Shown in pieces: positions 12,359-15,839 of a stretch of 15,839 nt of DNA. The DNA lies in the NCBI GenBank assembly GCA_946482045.1, contig CAMLPZ010000068.1, positions 1-15,839 on the forward strand. Reading direction: 5' to 3'. A model generated the notes under the pieces. That model was given only the letters and a program-made list of their open reading frames with translations, was not told the DNA's origin and ran no database searches. The first letter of the stretch is position 1. Each line of letters opens with the position of its first letter. Source of the stretch: an uncultured Asticcacaulis sp. (GTDB lineage: Bacteria > Pseudomonadota > Alphaproteobacteria > Caulobacterales > Caulobacteraceae). The translations under genes were made by a program, and so were the position numbers.

Positions 12359-12404
12359 CAAACCTGGGCTCGAAGCGCTTCTTCGCCCAGGTTTGACTCT
12401 TTTT
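12359..12404 (+). terminator. Strong intrinsic terminator of efp
   Basis: CAAACCTGGGC (12359-12369) pairs perfectly with GCCCAGGTTTG (12385-12395); inside, GAAG and CTTC (12372-12381) can pair further. ACTCTTTTT follows. It separates efp from suhB, so suhB likely has its own promoter or depends on readthrough. Confidence 0.92.
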
Positions 12405-12442
12405 GGTAGTGCGCCTCAGGCGCCCGATACGGACACACCCTC

Positions 12443-13240
12443 ATGACGGTTCTTCAATCCTCGCTCATCCAGGTCATGGTCGGCGCCGTGCGCAAGGCCT
12501 GCAAGGGCATCTCGCGCGACTTCGGCGAGGTCACCGAGCTTCAGGTGTCCAAGAAAGGGCCGGGCGACTTCGTTACCGCCGCCGACAAACGCGTCGAGGC
12601 CGCCCTGTTCGAGGAACTGATGCGCGTCCGTCCGGGCTACGGCTTCCTGGGGGAAGAACAGGGCATTGTCGAAGGCACCGACCGCACGCACCGTTGGATC
12701 GTCGATCCGATCGACGGCACGACCAACTTCATGCACGGCATCCCGCATTTTGCCTGTACAGTCGCCCTAGAGCGCGATGGTGAAATCGTCGCCGGCGTCA
12801 CCTTCAACCCGATCCTCAACGACCTCTACTGGACGGAAAAGGGCAAGGGCGCCTATCAGAACGACCGCCGTCTGCGCGTCTCGCAACGCAAGCAGTTCGA
12901 CGAAAGCCTGATCGGCACCGGCCTCCCCTTCGTCGGCAAGTCCGGCCATGCCCAGGCGCTCAAGGAACTGCACCAGGTCATGCAGCGCACCGCCGGCATT
13001 CGCCGCAACGGCGCCTGCTCGCTCGACCTCGCCTACGTCGCCGCCGGCCAGTTCGACGGTTACTGGGAACGGGGCCTGAAGCCGTGGGACATGGCGGCCG
13101 GCATCCTGATGATCCAGGAAGCGGGCGGCAAGATCACCGCGATCGACAGCGACGACTCGCCGATGAACGCGGGCGACATCATTTGCGGCAATCCGGAAAT
13201 CTATCCGCAGCTTCTCGAAAAGCTGAAACTGGCAAAGTAA
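12443..13240 (+). CDS. suhB: Inositol monophosphatase family protein SuhB
   Basis: A 265-residue Mg-dependent phosphatase of the inositol monophosphatase fold. Metal-site motifs: GEEQG (70-74), VDPIDGTTNF (87-96; D88 and D91), and KPWDMAAG (213-220; D216). DGTTNFMHGIPHF is typical of the SuhB/IMPase branch, in contrast to HisN at 4428. In enterobacteria SuhB also binds RNA polymerase with Nus factors in rRNA antitermination; whether this holds here is unknown. The start ATG 12443 (MTVLQSSLIQVMVGAVRKA) fits the family, with only a weak ribosome site. It follows efp, a conserved neighbour. Confidence 0.9.
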   Translation: MTVLQSSLIQVMVGAVRKACKGISRDFGEVTELQVSKKGPGDFVTAADKRVEAALFEELMRVRPGYGFLGEEQGIVEGTDRTHRWIVDPIDGTTNFMHGIPHFACTVALERDGEIVAGVTFNPILNDLYWTEKGKGAYQNDRRLRVSQRKQFDESLIGTGLPFVGKSGHAQALKELHQVMQRTAGIRRNGACSLDLAYVAAGQFDGYWERGLKPWDMAAGILMIQEAGGKITAIDSDDSPMNAGDIICGNPEIYPQLLEKLKLAK

Positions 13241-13325
13241 CGCCCGGTTTGCCATACCACCATTCCGATTGACACCCTCGCCAGGTGAGGCACACTCCCC
13301 GCAAAAATAACCGAGGGAGACAGTC

Positions 13326-14303
13326 ATGACACTCACACGCCGCACCGCCATCGGCGCCGGGCTGGCCGCCATGGCCGCCATGGCCACCACGCCTTTTGCC
13401 GCTCACGCCGATGAAGCGCCCATTGCGCGCTCCAAATCGGGCGCCATCCTTGGCGAAGGCCCGCTGTGGTCCGCGCGCGACAGCACGCTCTACTGGGTCG
13501 ATATCCGCGGCAAGAAGCTCAATGCACTCGGTATCGGCGTGACGCTTGAAGGCGGCGATTCGTTCGGCGTCAAAAGCTGGGACATGCCAGACTTGATCGA
13601 TTGGATCGTCCTGCGCAAATCCGGCGGCTTCCTGGTTGGTATCCTGCGCACCGTGCACGCCCTGACACTCGATCCGTTCAAACTGACACCGCTGTTCGAG
13701 ATCGAGGCCGACCAGACCGACAATCGCTTGAACGACGCCAAGGTCGATCCTCACGGCCGCCTGTGGACCGGCACCATGCACATGCCGTTCAACAAAAAAA
13801 CAGCCGCGCTTTATCGCATCGATGCGGACCTGAGCCTGCACAAGGTTGACGCGCCCTATCTCTGCACCAACGGTCCGGGCTTCAATGCCGACGGTACGCG
13901 CATGTACCACAACGAAACCTCGGAAGGGATTTCGTACCAGTTCGATGTCGCCGCTGACGGATCTTTGTCTAACAAACTGGTTTTCACGAAATTCGGACCG
14001 GGCGTCGGCCTGCCCGATGGCGTAACTACCGACGCCCAGGGCGGCATCTGGATCTCGCACTACAATGGCGGACGGGTAACGCGTTTCAAGGCCGACGGCA
14101 CGACCGACTTCGTCATTCCCATCCCGGCGAAACAGTCAACCAGCATGACGTTTGCAGGGCCAAACCTCGACCGCATGTTCGTCACGACCGCCGCTCAGCC
14201 GCCGGTCGGCGCCGACGATCCGCAGGCCGGGACGCTGTTTGAAGTTCCAAAAGCCTTGCTGCGCGGCCATACCGGTCTGCCAACCGGGCTATTCGCCGGC
14301 TAA
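13326..14303 (+). CDS. Tat-exported SMP-30/gluconolactonase-like protein
   Basis: A 325-residue six-bladed beta-propeller protein of the SMP-30/gluconolactonase/LRE group, which hydrolyses sugar lactones or related esters with a divalent metal. Expected ligands are visible: E44 in LGEGPLW, N182 in CTNGPGF and D231 in GLPDGV, plus the substrate-side NRLND (R134, N136). The N-terminus, LTRRTAIGAGLAAMAAMATT followed by PFAAHA, is a twin-arginine signal with cleavage near residue 28, so the enzyme works in the periplasm, unlike most cytoplasmic family members. ATG 13326 follows GAGGGAGA at ideal spacing; TTGACA at 13269-13274 may be a -35. The stop TAA interlocks with the stop of the convergent ankyrin gene. 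The natural substrate is unknown. Confidence 0.86.
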   Translation: MTLTRRTAIGAGLAAMAAMATTPFAAHADEAPIARSKSGAILGEGPLWSARDSTLYWVDIRGKKLNALGIGVTLEGGDSFGVKSWDMPDLIDWIVLRKSGGFLVGILRTVHALTLDPFKLTPLFEIEADQTDNRLNDAKVDPHGRLWTGTMHMPFNKKTAALYRIDADLSLHKVDAPYLCTNGPGFNADGTRMYHNETSEGISYQFDVAADGSLSNKLVFTKFGPGVGLPDGVTTDAQGGIWISHYNGGRVTRFKADGTTDFVIPIPAKQSTSMTFAGPNLDRMFVTTAAQPPVGADDPQAGTLFEVPKALLRGHTGLPTGLFAG

Positions 14304-14932
14304 AGACCGAGATCGCGCGGCGTAACGCCTTTGGCGTCGCGCGCATCGGGATTGGCGCCGGCCTGCAAGAGCAGTTGGATGATTTCGGCTTGCTGTGTCT
14401 CGGCTTCCGGCGAGCCGGTACCGCCTCGCCCCGTTGTGCGTAAAGCCAGATGCAGGGGCGTCGATCCGCTGCCATTCTTGAGGATTGGATCGGCGCCGCC
14501 GTCCAGCAGGCGTTGGACAGCAGCGCTGCCGCGCGTCCGCACGGCACGATGCAATGGCGCCGTCCCGCTTTTGTCGAGCGCACTAGGGTTCGCTCCGGCT
14601 TTCAAAAGAACCGTAATCGTCGCGGCCTGGGCGTCGGGCGCGTGGCGGTTGGTGTCTGCTCCATAGTGCAGTGCCTGCGCCCCGCGTCGGTTGCGTTCGC
14701 TGACATTGGCTCCAGCGGTCAGCAGTTGCGCCGCCATGCTGGCGCGAAACCCCGCCGCCGCCACGTGTAAGGCGGTGTCGCCCGTGCAGAGCTGATGGAC
14801 GATGCCCTCGACGAAGACTTCGTCGCCGACCGTCAGGTTCACCATTCCCGGCTGATCGCAAAGCAGACGCGCAACGGCTTCATCGTCATTGGCGACGATG
14901 GCTTCTAACAGTGGCGGCAAGGCATAGGGCAT
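14300..14932 (-). CDS. Ankyrin-repeat protein
   Basis: A 210-residue protein built of ankyrin repeats: a degenerate first repeat (8-40), then GDTALHVAAAGFRASMAAQL (51-80 region), a third with ALHYGADTN and ITVLLKAGANPSALD (to 120), GTAPLHRAVR...RLLDGGADPI (123-150), and GSTPLHLALR...IIQLLLQAGANPDARD (157-199), ending in a half repeat GVTPRDLGL. The fifth repeat has an insertion of about 12 residues (RGGTGSPEAETQ). No signal peptide or membrane segment, so a cytoplasmic protein-binding role is likely; the partner is unknown. ATG 14932 has GGAG about 7-8 bases upstream. It is tail-to-tail with the SMP-30 gene, the two stop codons overlapping within CTAA. Confidence 0.85.
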   Translation of the reverse strand: MPYALPPLLEAIVANDDEAVARLLCDQPGMVNLTVGDEVFVEGIVHQLCTGDTALHVAAAGFRASMAAQLLTAGANVSERNRRGAQALHYGADTNRHAPDAQAATITVLLKAGANPSALDKSGTAPLHRAVRTRGSAAVQRLLDGGADPILKNGSGSTPLHLALRTTGRGGTGSPEAETQQAEIIQLLLQAGANPDARDAKGVTPRDLGL

Positions 14933-14990
14933 GGCGCAACTCCGACCGCGCCAATGTAACCCTTATACATCAAGCGCGCCAGTCAGCGTC

Positions 14991-15120
14991 CCCTCTCCCC
15001 GCTTGCGGGGAGAGGGTTAGGGTGAGGGGCATTATGGCAGAAGAAGCGCGCGCGGAAGCAGTTTTTGCCCCTCATCCGGCCCTTCGGACCACCCATCGCT
15101 GGCGAAAGCTATACTTTCGC
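14991..15120. repeat. Mosaic palindromic intergenic repeat, family B
   Basis: Three stems follow one another: CCCTCTCCCC (14991-15000) with GGGGAGAGGG (15007-15016), perfect; GGTGAGGGGC (15021-15030) with GCCCCTCATC (15067-15076), one wobble; and GCGAAAG (15102-15108) with CTTTCGC (15114-15120), perfect. The CCCTCTCCCC...GGGGAGAGGGTTAGGGTGAGGGGC core is a dispersed repeat familiar from many proteobacterial genomes. It lies between the ankyrin gene and the ABC exporter gene and differs in sequence from the two family A copies. Confidence 0.75.
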
Positions 15121-15153
15121 TGGCGCTATCCCCCTTAAACGGGAAATAAAGAA

Positions 15154-15839
15154 TTAGCTCTCAAACTGCAACGACGCCAGCCGTTGATAGAGGCCATCAC
15201 GCGCTATAAGTTCAGCATGCGTGCCGCTGTCAACCACACGGCCGCCATCCATGACGACGATGCGATCGGCCTTGAGCACGGTCGCCAGCCGGTGGGCGAT
15301 GACCAGGGTCGTACGCTCACGCATGGCCTCGTTCAACGCCGCCTGGACCAGCCGTTCATTCTCGGCGTCGAGCGCCGAGGTCGCCTCGTCCAACAATAGC
15401 ACGGCTGAATCCCGCACCAGGGCACGGGCAATCGACAGGCGCTGCTTCTGGCCGCCCGACAGCGATTTGGCGCGCTCGCCCAAGGGCTGCTTGAAGCCTT
15501 CCGGCAGGGCCTCGATGAACTGGAGCGCCTGTGCCTTGGCGGCGGCCAGACGGATTTCCGTATCCGAAGCATCCTCGCGGCCAAAGCGGATATTGTCCTC
15601 TGGTGAACCCGAGAACAACGCCGTATCCTGCGCCACCAGTGACAGGCGGTCGCGCACCGCCTTGGGATCGGCCTTACGGATATCGACGCCATCAAGCGTA
15701 ATCACGCCGCTTTCAAAGTCATAATAGCGCAGCAGGAGCTTGAAGACGGTCGACTTCCCTGCCCCCGATGGCCCGACCAGGGCGACCGTTTCGCCTGGAC
15801 GGACGTGCAGCGAAAAGTCATTGAGCACCAGTTGGTCCG
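15154..15839 (-). CDS. ABC exporter, ATP-binding domain (C-terminal part; cut by window edge)
   Basis: Only the last 228 or so residues are inside the window; the frame continues past 15839 ([16 protein letters not shown]), so ATG or GTG codons here are internal. All nucleotide-binding motifs are intact in order: Walker [12 protein letters not shown]-loop [12 protein letters not shown], signature [10 protein letters not shown], Walker [14 protein letters not shown], and H-loop VIAHRLATV. The D-loop and the following [20 protein letters not shown] are typical of subfamily-B exporters (MsbA or multidrug type), whose membrane domain should precede it in the same polypeptide. The substrate cannot be told from this part. 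A palindromic repeat lies downstream. Confidence 0.93.
   Translation of the reverse strand, partial: DQLVLNDFSLHVRPGETVALVGPSGAGKSTVFKLLLRYYDFESGVITLDGVDIRKADPKAVRDRLSLVAQDTALFSGSPEDNIRFGREDASDTEIRLAAAKAQALQFIEALPEGFKQPLGERAKSLSGGQKQRLSIARALVRDSAVLLLDEATSALDAENERLVQAALNEAMRERTTLVIAHRLATVLKADRIVVMDGGRVVDSGTHAELIARDGLYQRLASLQFES

Noticed and set aside
4428..13240. hisN and suhB as duplicated copies of one gene
   Set aside because: They share the phosphatase fold, but their signature residues after the DGT motif (RAF versus TNF) place them in distinct known branches.

Overview
The window looks like chromosome of an alphaproteobacterium of the order Caulobacterales; an Asticcacaulis-type genome is my best guess, from protein resemblance only. 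Evidence is the DUF1013 regulator TrcR, the CtrA-degradation adaptor RcdA beside a DUF1192 protein, the efp-suhB gene pair, GANTC (CcrM-type) sites in several promoter regions, high GC coding sequence, and alphaproteobacterial intergenic palindromes. It reads as ordinary core genome: there are no transposases, integrases, tRNAs, rRNAs, CRISPR arrays or phage genes.

Layout. 1-3.6 kb: trcR, a small secreted protein whose signal peptide and mature domain lie in different frames, and a quinone oxidoreductase (all minus), then DUF1192 and rcdA (plus). The promoter of the secreted protein is bracketed by two perfect 15-bp palindromes 50 bp apart. 3.6-5.4 kb: an XRE-family regulator and hisN (plus), followed by a palindromic repeat. 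5.4-8.4 kb, minus strand: bfd, bfr, a lipoprotein of the methyltransferase fold and an alpha/beta hydrolase; the last two overlap by ATGA, and bfd and bfr have Fur-like palindromes upstream. 8.5-9.3 kb: a secreted glycine-zipper protein with C-terminal tandem repeats and its own terminator. 9.4-10.2 kb: thiE and a second copy of the palindromic repeat, again between convergent genes. 10.2-11.6 kb: two tandem paralogous lipoproteins in one operon. 11.7-14.3 kb, plus strand: efp with terminator, suhB, and a Tat-exported SMP-30/gluconolactonase-like protein. 14.3-14.9 kb: an ankyrin-repeat protein whose stop codon interlocks with that of the SMP-30 gene. 15.0-15.1 kb: a third, different palindromic repeat. 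15.15 kb to the edge: the C-terminal ATPase part of an ABC exporter.

Functional themes are cell-cycle control (TrcR acting with RNA polymerase, RcdA delivering CtrA to ClpXP), iron storage and release (Bfr and Bfd), housekeeping metabolism (HisN, ThiE, SuhB, EF-P), and envelope proteins (two paralogous lipoproteins, the glycine-zipper protein, the lipoprotein methyltransferase, the exported SMP-30 protein).

I did not find a convincing new defence or mobile system. The most unusual signals are the twin-operator promoter with the frame break behind it, a bacterioferritin lacking one ferroxidase ligand, a methyltransferase predicted to lie outside the cytoplasm, a stable hairpin ending two bases before the hisN start, and intergenic palindromes that differ in arm order or keep pairing despite sequence change.
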